Part shown: piece by piece, positions 42,489 through 49,925 of the stretch
Layout: each line of letters starts with the position of its first letter
Numbering within the stretch: position 1 is the first letter of the stretch
DNA from: an uncultured Eubacteriales bacterium
GTDB lineage: Bacteria; Bacillota; Clostridia; Christensenellales; Aristaeellaceae
DNA length: 49,925 nucleotides
Direction: 5' to 3'
Assembly (NCBI GenBank): GCA_900315315.1
Contig: OMYT01000038.1
Span: 1 to 49,925 of the forward strand
The notes under the pieces: model-generated
Database searches by the model: none
What the model saw: the letters and a program-made list of their open reading frames with translations, nothing else
What the model was told of the DNA's origin: nothing
Translations under genes and position numbers: made by a program

Positions 42489-43490
42489 ATGAGAACAGCA
42501 ATCTACGGCGCCGGCTCCCTGGGAACCGTCCTGGGCGCCTATCTGACCAAAGCAAACGTCGATGTCGATCTGATCAGCCGGAACCGGGCCCATGTGGAAG
42601 CCCTGTCGTCCAAGGGCGCCCATATCACCGGAACCGTCGATCTGACGGTCCCCGTCCGCGCCATGCTCCCGGAGCAGATGACCGGCCGATACGATATTAT
42701 TTTCCTCATGACCAAGCAGCTGAACAACCCGGAGGTTGTCACCTTCCTGAAGGACTTCCTCGCCCCTGACGGCCTGATCGTCACCCTCCAGAACGGCATT
42801 CCCGAGGACGGGATTGCCGAAATCATCGGCGCGGACCGGACCATCGGCTGCACCGTGGAATGGGGCGCCACCATGACCGGCCCCGGCGAAAGCTGCCTGA
42901 CTTCCGCGCCGGACAGCCTCTCCTTCCATATGGGCGGCATGCCCGGCGTCCCGGAAAGCAGCCTGGAAAAGGTCAAATCCGTCCTGGAAAAAATGTGCCC
43001 CGTGGAGATCGAGCCCAACCTGCTCGGCGCCCGCTGGTCAAAGCTCCTGATCAACGCCACCTTCTCCGGCCTGGGCACCGTCATGGGCGGCACCTTCGGC
43101 GATGTAACCGGGGATTCGCAGGCCCGGGAGCTCGCCGTCCGCTGCATGAAGGAAGTCATTGATGTCGGCCGCGCCGCCGGCGTCACCTTTGCGCCCGTCC
43201 AGGGCAAGGACATCGTCAGCCTCTTCTACTGGTCCAACCCCGTCAAAAAGGCGGCTGCAAAACTGATCCTGCCCGTCGCCATGAAGAAACATGCGGCCAT
43301 CGAGCCCTCCATGCTGCAGGATGTGAAGAAAGGCAAGCCCTGCGAAATCGATGCGATCAACGGCGTCGTCTGCTCCTGGGGAAAGAAGAAGAGCATCCCC
43401 ACCCCCGTCAATGACCGGATCGTCTCCCTGATCCATGAAATCGAGTCCGGGAAAAGAAAACCCTCCCGGGAAAACCTCAAAGCTTTCTGA
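42489..43490 (+). CDS. panE: Ketopantoate reductase (PanE/ApbA family)
   Basis: NADPH-dependent reduction of 2-dehydropantoate to pantoate on the way to coenzyme A, in the cytosol. 333 residues. N-terminal GAGSLGTVLGAYL (dinucleotide fold), 'IIFLMTKQLNNPEVVTFLKD' (catalytic Lys in T-K-[AQ]), 'TLQNGIPEDGIAEIIGADRT' (Q-N-G), 'LLGARWSKLLINATFSGLGT' (R-W-x-K-L-x-x-N) and the C-terminal 'PSMLQDVKKGKPCEIDAING' (S-M-x-x-D-x-x-x-G-x-x-x-E-I-D). Slightly longer than E. coli PanE. Other 2-oxoacid reductases of the family are possible substrates. Own promoter and terminator. Confidence 0.93.
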   Translation: MRTAIYGAGSLGTVLGAYLTKANVDVDLISRNRAHVEALSSKGAHITGTVDLTVPVRAMLPEQMTGRYDIIFLMTKQLNNPEVVTFLKDFLAPDGLIVTLQNGIPEDGIAEIIGADRTIGCTVEWGATMTGPGESCLTSAPDSLSFHMGGMPGVPESSLEKVKSVLEKMCPVEIEPNLLGARWSKLLINATFSGLGTVMGGTFGDVTGDSQARELAVRCMKEVIDVGRAAGVTFAPVQGKDIVSLFYWSNPVKKAAAKLILPVAMKKHAAIEPSMLQDVKKGKPCEIDAINGVVCSWGKKKSIPTPVNDRIVSLIHEIESGKRKPSRENLKAF

Positions 43491-43498
43491 TCACCGCC

Positions 43499-43530
43499 GC
43501 CTTCCCTTCCCCGGGAAGGCATTTTTCTCT
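43499..43530 (+). terminator. Terminator after panE
   Basis: GCCTTCCC (43499-43506) / GGGAAGGC (43513-43520) followed by ATTTTTCTCTTTT. Confidence 0.88.
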
Positions 43531-43549
43531 TTTCACCTTCCTGATCTTT

Positions 43550-43558
43550 TGGTATAAT
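43550..43558 (+). promoter_or_regulatory. Extended -10 promoter for the Cache-GGDEF-EAL gene
   Basis: TGG-TATAAT (43550-43558), a TGn-extended -10; the -35 is weak (TTTTCA). 65 bases upstream of ATG 43623. Confidence 0.5.
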
Positions 43559-43622
43559 GTTATAAAGACAACTTACCGTTACCCGCCGGCCGTATGGATC
43601 AGATCATTGAGGAAGTGAAGAC

Positions 43623-45725
43623 ATGGCACGTAAAAAACTGAGTTTTACCTCCCGGTATGTGCTTGCCTTCGGTCTTCTTATGCTCCTCGCAAACACCGTC
43701 CTCGGGGTCGTCATCCTTTATCAGTCCACTTCCACCGTCCGCTCCCTGATCAGCAAGAATATGCTGGACGTCGTCCGTTCCGCCGCCGACCTCCTGGACG
43801 GGGACACCCTCGCCGCCCTGACCGAGGAGGACGTGGACGGCAAAACCTACCGGGATATTGAGGACAAGCTGATCGTCTTCCAAAGCCATGAAGACATTCA
43901 GTTTATCTACACCGTCAGGCAGGTTGACGAGGGCAAATTCGTCTTCATCGTGGATCCCGATCCGGATGATCCGGCCGCCTTCGGCGAGGAGATTGTCGTG
44001 ACGGAGGCCCTGATTCAGGCCGGCAAAGGCTATCCGGCGGTGGACAGCATGACGGCGGCGGACCGCTGGGGAAATTTCTACAGCGCCTACTGTCCCGTCC
44101 TGGATTCGTCTGGAAATGTCGCCGGTATCGTCGGCATCGACTTTGACGCCGCCTGGTATAACGCCACCGTCTGGAAGCATACCGTTTCCATCGCGATTAT
44201 CACCGCCGTCTCCGTGGTCATCGGCGCTCTCCTTGTATTCCTGATTACGCGCAGCGCCAAAAAAAGCTTCCGCCTCCTGGATGAGGAGCTGACCAGGCTT
44301 TCCTCCGGCATGGACCAGCTGATCATCGCCGCGGGCGGCCATGCCGCCGATCCCGCTGCCGGCCGGACGGAATCGACGGATGATGAAATTGAAAAGCTGG
44401 CCGCCAGGGTCCGCCTCCTGCAGCAGGATATGACCCTCTATGAGCGGCTTCAGAAGGACCAGTATTATAACGATTCGCTCACAGGCCTTCCCAATATGTT
44501 TTTCCTTCAGCAGTTTGCCAATGAGCGGGTGAACAAGCTCCGCTCGTCGCAGGCTCACCCGGCCATGTTCTACTTTGATGTCCGCTCCATGGTCTCTTAC
44601 AACACGGAATACGGCTATTCCAAAGGAGACGATCTGCTCCGCCTGACGGGCCGGACGCTCCGGGACGCGTTCCCGGATGCCCTGGTGGGCCGCGGGAGGG
44701 GAGATCATTTCGTTGTGATCGCCCCCTGGGATGATCAGATTGATCAGAAAGTCCGGCAGATCAATGAAACGATTAAGAAGGAAGCCTACGGCCGTTCCGC
44801 CGGCATCCAGTGCGCCGTCGTCAGCATGGATGACCTGACGATTGCGGAAGCCGCGCAGTACGCCAGAAGCACGCTCAAGATGATCGGGGACAATCTGAAC
44901 GTGGTCTGCCGTCACTTTTCGCCCGAGGACGACAGCGAGAACCAGATGAACCAGTATATCATCCAGCATTTGAATGAGGCGCTGCAAAACGGCTGGATTC
45001 AGGTTTACTATCAGCCGATTCTGGAAACCGTCTCGAAAAAGGTGACCCATCTGGAAGCCCTGGCCCGCTGGGCGGATCCGGTCCGCGGCATGATCTCTCC
45101 CGGCCGGTTTATTCCGGTGCTCTCCCGGTATCATCTGCTGCACCTTCTGGATCTCTGTATGGTGGAGCAGATCTGCCGTGATTTCCGTCGCCGGGAAGAA
45201 TGCGGTCTGTCATCCCTGTCCGTTTCCGTCAATTTCTCCGCCCGGGATTTTGATTATGCCGATATCGCCGGGGAGCTTTCCCGCATGACGGAACAGTACG
45301 CCGTTCCCGTGGACAGGCTCATCGTCGAGATTACGGAGCAGGATCTCGCCCGGGCGACGGATTCCTTTGTCTCTCAGCTGCGCCGGATCCACGAAAACGG
45401 TTACCGCCTCTGGCTGGACGATTTCGGTTCCGGCTATTCCTCCCTCAATGTCTTCGGACAGTATCATATCGACCGGATCAAGTTCGACATGGAACTCGTC
45501 CGTCACCTGGATGACAATGGCGGCGCCAACCGCATCATCATGGAATCCATCACGGACATGTGCCGCCGGATGGGCATCCATACCCTCGCCGAGGGCATTG
45601 AAACGGAGGAACAGTATCGCTTCCTGCGCGATATCGGCTGTGAAATGGTCCAGGGCTTCCTCTTCTTCCGCCCCGAACCCCTGGAAAACCTCCTCCGGAA
45701 GCTTTCGCCCGAAACAGGCATGTAA
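43623..45725 (+). CDS. Membrane Cache-GGDEF(degenerate)-EAL c-di-GMP phosphodiesterase
   Basis: A 700-residue sensor. Membrane helices at about 12-33 and 187-208 flank a Cache-type extracytoplasmic ligand domain (35-185, with 'GNFYSAYCPVLDSSGNVAGI' and 'GIDFD'). A linker/coiled coil follows (215-280). The GGDEF domain (283-430) reads GRGDHF at the signature, so cyclase activity is not expected. The EAL domain (448-695) keeps the metal and catalytic residues: EAL 478-480, N537, E569, D599-D600 in DDFGSGYSSL, K620, E658 in AEGIE, QGF 677-679. It is predicted to hydrolyse c-di-GMP in response to an external small molecule. The GH3 gene follows 43 bases later and may be co-expressed. Confidence 0.93.
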   Translation: MARKKLSFTSRYVLAFGLLMLLANTVLGVVILYQSTSTVRSLISKNMLDVVRSAADLLDGDTLAALTEEDVDGKTYRDIEDKLIVFQSHEDIQFIYTVRQVDEGKFVFIVDPDPDDPAAFGEEIVVTEALIQAGKGYPAVDSMTAADRWGNFYSAYCPVLDSSGNVAGIVGIDFDAAWYNATVWKHTVSIAIITAVSVVIGALLVFLITRSAKKSFRLLDEELTRLSSGMDQLIIAAGGHAADPAAGRTESTDDEIEKLAARVRLLQQDMTLYERLQKDQYYNDSLTGLPNMFFLQQFANERVNKLRSSQAHPAMFYFDVRSMVSYNTEYGYSKGDDLLRLTGRTLRDAFPDALVGRGRGDHFVVIAPWDDQIDQKVRQINETIKKEAYGRSAGIQCAVVSMDDLTIAEAAQYARSTLKMIGDNLNVVCRHFSPEDDSENQMNQYIIQHLNEALQNGWIQVYYQPILETVSKKVTHLEALARWADPVRGMISPGRFIPVLSRYHLLHLLDLCMVEQICRDFRRREECGLSSLSVSVNFSARDFDYADIAGELSRMTEQYAVPVDRLIVEITEQDLARATDSFVSQLRRIHENGYRLWLDDFGSGYSSLNVFGQYHIDRIKFDMELVRHLDDNGGANRIIMESITDMCRRMGIHTLAEGIETEEQYRFLRDIGCEMVQGFLFFRPEPLENLLRKLSPETGM

Positions 45726-45768
45726 TCAGTCCCGGCCCCGGATCAATGAGAACAGGGAGGAATAAACC

Positions 45769-47970
45769 ATGACGGAAAAAAAGCTGGCAGCCCTTCTGGC
45801 GGAAATGTCGCTGGAAGAGAAAGTGATGCAGCTGGTCCAGCTGCCCGGCAGCGCCTATGACGATACGGCCAACATCACGGGAAATGAACTGGAGCCGGTG
45901 GACCCGCGGGTAAAACAGCTGGCAGGAAGCACCCTGGGAATCCTGAGCGGGAAAACGGCAAAAAGGATACAGCAGGAATACATGGCGGCGCATCCGCACC
46001 ACATACCGCTGCTTCTGATGGCGGATGTGATTCACGGATACAGGACGGTCTTTCCCTGTCCGCTGGGTCTCGGCGCGACCTTTGACCCGGAAATCGTGGA
46101 GCAGGCGGCGTCCGCGCAGGCCGAAGAGGCCGCCGCGGACGGTATTCAGGTTACTTTCTCCCCCATGGCTGATCTGGTGCGGGATGCCCGCTGGGGCCGG
46201 GTCATGGAGTCGACGGGCGAAGATAAGGTGCTGAACGGCCGCATGGCAGCAGCGATGGTTCGGGGCTATCAGGGCGGAGGGGCCCTGAAGGATGAACACA
46301 CCGTCGCGTCCTGCGTCAAGCACTATGCCGCTTACGGCGCCGCGGACGGCGGCCGGGATTATAATAACACGGAGCTGTCTGAGCACACGCTCCGCGAGGA
46401 TTATCTGCCCGCTTATGCTGAGGGGATTCGGGCCGGTGCCCGGATGATCATGTCCTCCTTTAACTCCTGGAATGGGATTCCTGTCACAGGCAGTGCCTTT
46501 CTGTTGAAACAGATCCTGCGTTCAGAGCTGGGTTTTGACGGCGTGGTCATATCCGACTGGGATGCTGTGGGCCAGCTGATCCCGCACGGGTTTGCGGAGG
46601 ATCGGAAGGACGCTGCGCGCAAGGCGTTTCAGGCCGGGGTGGATATCGATATGTGCACCGGCGCCTACGCGGACCATTTGACGGAACTGGTACGGGATGG
46701 GGAAATCGCGGAAAAGGAAATTGACGGGGCCGTGATGCGGGTGCTGCGGCTGAAAAACGATTTGGGGCTGTTTGAAAATCCCCTGCGGGGCTTCACCGAC
46801 TGCACCCGGAATACGACCCTGGAGGAGCGGAGGGCCCTGGCCCGGAAAGCCGTTGCGGAATCTCTGGTCCTGCTGAAAAACGAAGAAAATCTCCTGCCGC
46901 TCCGGGGAAAAAGGATTGCCTTCATCGGCCCCTATGCCGACAGTCGGGAGCTGATCAGCACCTGGGCCATGGCGGGGGAGAAGGAACCTGTGGTCAGCTT
47001 GATGGAGGGAGCCGCAGCCGCCTTTGCGCACACAAAAACGGAAATCCGCATTTCCCCGGGGTGCACCCTGCTGGATAATGACACGGTTGTCTCCTTCTAT
47101 CAATATCACAGTGATACCTGGGAGGAAGAAAATGAACGGATGCTGGCCGAGGCCCTGAAGACGGCATCCTGGGCTGATACGGTGGTGCTCTGCCTCGGCG
47201 AGCATCCGATGCAGTCCGGCGAGAGCACCAGCAGGGCGGATCTTCACCTGCCGAAGGTGCAGGAGCAGCTGCTTGAAGCAGTCGCGGCCGTCTGCCCTCA
47301 GGTGGCAACATTGGTTTTCTGCGGCCGGCCGCTGGCTCTTTCATCGGTTGCCGGCCGGTCGAAGGCGCTGATGATCTGCTGGCTGCCCGGCACGGAGGGA
47401 GGAAATGGTATCCTCGACGTGCTGACCGGGAAAATGCCGCCCATGGGCCGCCTTCCCATGAGCTTCCCCTGGACTGTGGGGCAGGAGCCGCTGCATTATG
47501 ACTGCTATGCGACCGGCCGGCCGAAACCAGCGGAAGGCCTCGGAAGTTTTACAACCCGGTATCTGGATTACCCGAATGAGGCGCTGTATCCTTTCGGCTT
47601 CGGCCTTTCCTATGGGGATACGGTGATTTCCGATCCTGTGGTCAGTGCTGTGGATCTGTCCGAGAAAGGGGAACTCACTGTGACCGCGATCCTGGAGAAC
47701 CGCGGAGATGCGTGCGCGGCGCACACGGTGCAGCTTTATCTTCGGGATGTGTCAGCCAGCCGGGTCCGCCCGGTTCGGGAGCTGAAGGATTTCAGGAGGC
47801 TGACCCTCCAGCCCGGAGAAAAGCGGGATGTTCGCTTCGCGGTCACTGAATCCATGCTGCGCTTCTGGCGGGCGGACGGTACCTTCGGCAGCGAGCCGGG
47901 AAAATTCCAGGTCTGGATCAGCCTGTCCAGCCGTCAGGGCAACCCGGCCGAATTCGTTTTGAAAGGCTGA
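45769..47970 (+). CDS. Intracellular glycoside hydrolase family 3 (beta-glucosidase/xylosidase type)
   Basis: A 733-residue enzyme that removes beta-linked sugars from oligosaccharides. It has no signal peptide, so it works on imported sugars, fitting the oligosaccharide ABC system nearby. GH3 N-terminal barrel (about 10-340) with 'SPMADLVRDARWGRVMESTG', 'SCVKHYAAYGAADGGRDYNN' and the nucleophile D263 in 'GFDGVVISDWDAVGQ'. The second alpha/beta domain (365-590) has 'QSGESTSRADLHLP', with E485 a likely acid/base. The C-terminal fibronectin-type domain (610-730) has 'VRELKDFRRLTLQPGE'. The start at 45769 follows GGGAGGAAT. The exact sugar specificity is not readable. Confidence 0.95.
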   Translation: MTEKKLAALLAEMSLEEKVMQLVQLPGSAYDDTANITGNELEPVDPRVKQLAGSTLGILSGKTAKRIQQEYMAAHPHHIPLLLMADVIHGYRTVFPCPLGLGATFDPEIVEQAASAQAEEAAADGIQVTFSPMADLVRDARWGRVMESTGEDKVLNGRMAAAMVRGYQGGGALKDEHTVASCVKHYAAYGAADGGRDYNNTELSEHTLREDYLPAYAEGIRAGARMIMSSFNSWNGIPVTGSAFLLKQILRSELGFDGVVISDWDAVGQLIPHGFAEDRKDAARKAFQAGVDIDMCTGAYADHLTELVRDGEIAEKEIDGAVMRVLRLKNDLGLFENPLRGFTDCTRNTTLEERRALARKAVAESLVLLKNEENLLPLRGKRIAFIGPYADSRELISTWAMAGEKEPVVSLMEGAAAAFAHTKTEIRISPGCTLLDNDTVVSFYQYHSDTWEEENERMLAEALKTASWADTVVLCLGEHPMQSGESTSRADLHLPKVQEQLLEAVAAVCPQVATLVFCGRPLALSSVAGRSKALMICWLPGTEGGNGILDVLTGKMPPMGRLPMSFPWTVGQEPLHYDCYATGRPKPAEGLGSFTTRYLDYPNEALYPFGFGLSYGDTVISDPVVSAVDLSEKGELTVTAILENRGDACAAHTVQLYLRDVSASRVRPVRELKDFRRLTLQPGEKRDVRFAVTESMLRFWRADGTFGSEPGKFQVWISLSSRQGNPAEFVLKG

Positions 47971-47979
47971 GCCGGAACC

Positions 47980-48759
47980 TTACCTCGGCAGCACCTTGTA
48001 CCACTTCATCAAAATCATCACATCGCTGTAACTCAGCCCTTCCTCGATCAGTCGCAGGAAGGGCTTTATCCTTTCATCCTCAATGCATCCGCGCAGTTCC
48101 TCCAGAACCTCGTTGATCCGTTCCACCTTAAACGGCTCAATCTTTTCATTCGGATACCTGTGATGATTCGTACCGTATTTGAGATCCCGGAGAACCATCT
48201 GCATAACCAGTGTTTCATTGCAGTTCATATTCGCCAGGTGGCAGCTGATCAGGTAATCCTTCCGGTACAGCTTGCCAAGCGCCTGGATCTGAATAAACCA
48301 GAAGCGATTTATATTATCTGCCGGCCAGTTGTCATTCTGTTCGCCGGCATCCGGCTGCTCGCCAAGATCCAGTTTCAAATGATTCTCGAATTCGAATTCA
48401 AAGCCAAAATCATAGCGCATGCCGTCCCTGAAGATAATCCGGTACATGTTATTTCCCGGAATAAAACACCAGCCCAGGGCAGTGGCACTGTTGACTCCGA
48501 ACCTGTCAATCCGTTTCATGTACTAATCTGCCGTGACGGAGCCGTCTGAAGGAAGGCAGACCTTCACAAACAAATCAATGTCACTGTAACAGTCATGAAA
48601 ACCGGCCTCGAATGCGCGTTTTCCGGCCTCCCCTATGTTTTCGCGGTTGATGACTATATTTCTTACACCGGCGCTGATGATTTCCGGGTGTTCAAAGACT
48701 GTTTCCAGATATTTTATAAAAGCCGCTTCCATGGATTCCCTGGATAAACGGATCATCAT
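47980..48759 (-). pseudogene. Nucleotidyltransferase interrupted by an in-frame amber (TAG) codon
   Basis: Frame 48759-47980 reads a nucleotidyltransferase N-terminus ('FEAGFHDCYSDIDLFVKVCL'; D-x-D of the NTase motif), then TAG at 48525-48523, then directly in the same frame YMKRIDRFGVNSATALGWCF and on to 'CHLANMNCNETLVMQMVLRD' and 'LIEEGLSYSDVMILMKWYKV'. The second half resembles the helical C-terminal domain of aminoglycoside-6-adenylyltransferase-like proteins. One base change would restore about 259 residues. The codons show no other damage, so the break is recent, or TAG is read through. It begins four bases inside the upstream truncated gene (ATGA overlap). Reaction unknown. Confidence 0.7.
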
Positions 48760-49478
48760 TCATCCTCCATTCCGGCATGTATGCCTTCCGCGGCGTTCCG
48801 TTGGTCCTGAATGACTTCCCAATATCCGGCTCTGGCTGTTCCGATCCTTCTGATCATGCCTTCACCGGAAAGCTTGTCCAGAGCTCTCTGGACTGTACGA
48901 ACTGTTTTTCCCATAATCCCTGCCATTTCTTCCCTTGAACGCATCGGATTCTCTTTTAACAGATTCAGAACAATCTGATGAGAGGGCATCTTTCTTTCAG
49001 TGACATTTTTAGTGACATTTTCAGCGACACTGTCTCTGAAAAAGATAAAAGAGAAGCCGCCATAGCTCATATGGAAATCCGTTCTGATTCCGGACTGCCT
49101 GCAGACTGCATATACTTTTTTGAACCCGCTCCCGAACATTTCAACATCTTTGCTTTTGTATAAAGTGTTCAGAATGACCTTGTTTCTTGGCATGGATTTT
49201 ATCCTGTCTTCTGCAAACATCACCGGTGTCAGATCCTGCGGGAACTCTCCGGGATTATAAATCTCAACCTGCGTGGGCGTAATATCAATCTCATTCTCAG
49301 ATAATCCGCGATAGTCCGCATGTGCAAAAGAATTGACGATGATTTCTCTCAGCGCTTCCATCGGAATCTCAGGAATCTCTATTCTTGCTGTTCCGTTGCC
49401 GTTCTGAACTCTCCAGTTGATATGTTCCTTCACATAGGAATATCCTTTTCCGATCAGGTTAAAGATATTATGGCAATT
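48756..49478 (-). pseudogene. ATP-binding / HTH regulator (AlbA_2-type family), N-terminal half missing
   Basis: The readable part starts around 49478 with 'NIFNLIGKGYSYVKEHINWR' and continues 'IPEIPMEALREIIVNSFAHADYRG', the histidine-kinase-like ATPase segment of RecG-C-terminal/AlbA_2 proteins (N-S-F-x-H-x-D-Y), with 'PGEFPQDLTPVMFAEDRIKS' and 'FGSGFKKVYAVC'. A linker 'AENVTKNVTERK' and a C-terminal winged helix ('SREEMAGIMGKTVRTVQRAL') follow. Intact members carry about 200 more residues (the AlbA_2 domain) before this. In-frame translation stops at a TGA near 49500, and homology ends at about 49478. A GTG at 49433 could start a short product. Its stop overlaps the nucleotidyltransferase start. 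Confidence 0.7.
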
Positions 49479-49925
49479 AACTGGAAATCTACAAAGTTGT
49501 CATGCAATACTTAACCGGAAACCCGGTCAAAGAGGCGCTGCTGCCATCGATTTGATGAAAAGAACTTCGTACAGCAGCTGTACGAAACTGTACGAAATTG
49601 CTGTACGAAGGTGTACGAAAGCCTGTACGAAGCCTTTTTTGAGTCTCATCGAAGTGGTGTTTGAATTGCTGGTCTCTTTGAAAATAAAGGCTTCCGGGAT
49701 TGCGCAGGTGTACGAAGCCGTCTGTAGTTTCTACCACATGGGGAGAGCACATCGTTCACATCAACCAATGACCGTTAGTCCGTATAACTTCCGATTTTCC
49801 TTACAAACAAGTGTCCCGACCAACTGGAATTGTTAGCACTCTGTCTTATTGCACCGGAGGCATAAAGCATAAAATGCAATCGCCAGAAACTGTGATACCA
49901 CAGACACAGTGACAAGATACACAGG
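49479..49925. other. AT-richer mosaic region without a confident gene
   Basis: To the right of 49478 the plus strand reads a short peptide LEIYKVVMQYLTGNPVKEAL ending at TGA near 49554; it looks like another gene fragment. Open frames over 49489-49836 on both strands have no recognisable domain. Base composition is lower in G+C than the rest of the window. No RNA gene seen. Confidence 0.4.
49566..49716 (+). repeat. TGTACGAA octamer cluster with a perfect 10-bp inverted repeat
   Basis: TGTACGAA occurs at 49579, 49589, 49602, 49612, 49624 and 49709, and as its complement TTCGTACA at 49566. Spacings 10, 13, 10, 12. The first two arms form TTCGTACAGC-A-GCTGTACGAA (49566-49586). Confidence 0.75.

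Noticed and set aside
49566-49716. TGTACGAA cluster as a CRISPR array
   Set aside because: Repeat of 8 bases with 2-5 base gaps is far too short.
49833-49841. TTAGCACTC, one arm of a CIRCE (HrcA) operator
   Set aside because: The required inverted arm GAGTGCTAA nine bases later is absent, and no chaperone gene is visible.

Overview
The window is about 50 kb of high-GC, densely packed DNA from an anaerobic, Gram-positive-type bacterium, most likely a gut or rumen member of the Clostridia (inference). The signs are: a class III (oxygen-sensitive) ribonucleotide reductase, an [FeFe]-hydrogenase-like sensor, an F-ATP synthase whose c subunit carries a sodium-type two-carboxylate site, direct diaminopimelate dehydrogenase for lysine/peptidoglycan, CtsR- and NrdR-type operators, and strong G+C bias at third codon positions. 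No rRNA, tRNA or CRISPR array was seen.

Layout. 1-2.3 kb: end of an IS200/IS605-type TnpB element that cuts a zinc-ribbon lipoprotein gene, a 'TNSSSS' protein and a CpsB-like PHP phosphatase with a homopolymer frameshift. 2.4-8.2 kb (+): DUF1858 redox protein, phosphodiester glycosidase, an Lgt-like membrane protein lacking key residues, a hydrogenase-sensor/EAL fusion and a CtsR-type Hsp20. 8.4-11.8 kb (-): a TrxB-like flavoprotein and NrdD fused to its own thioredoxin-like domain, under two NrdR boxes. 12-18 kb: an AEC permease with a palindromic operator, then a sugar ABC operon (binding protein, two permeases, AraC regulator) with an attenuator after the binding protein. 18.3-21.6 kb (-): 5-FTHF cyclo-ligase, dapA, dapB, ddh. 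21.8-22.7 kb: PfkB kinase. 23-29.8 kb (-): complete atpIBEFHAGDC operon. 29.9-35.3 kb (-): dipeptide/oligopeptide ABC operon. 35.5-42.2 kb: zinc-ribbon membrane protein (+), then mrfA-mrfB-TPR-lepB (-). 42.5-48 kb (+): panE, Cache-GGDEF-EAL protein, GH3 beta-glycosidase. 48-49.9 kb: decayed genes (an amber-interrupted nucleotidyltransferase, a truncated ATPase/HTH gene) ending at a mosaic junction with a TGTACGAA repeat cluster.

The most unusual feature is a family of at least eleven intergenic structured repeats (consensus CCGAAGGGG-TTTGGGGGGC-GATCGG-AAAGCCCCCC). All lie in the same orientation, most beside stop codons, with stem changes that keep pairing. Some copies hold inner hairpins with different stems but a constant CC-AGT-GG tip. 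A second short repeat (GTCATCCCGAGCG-AGTCGAGGGATC) lies between genes and, as a 66-bp tandem duplication, inside the lepB coding sequence.

Functional links: NrdD-Trx and the adjacent TrxB-like protein look like a self-contained route of reducing power for deoxyribonucleotide synthesis; dapA-dapB-ddh make meso-DAP in three local steps plus spontaneous chemistry; two proteins with intact EAL sites and degraded GGDEF sites suggest c-di-GMP breakdown controlled by redox/gas and by extracellular signals.
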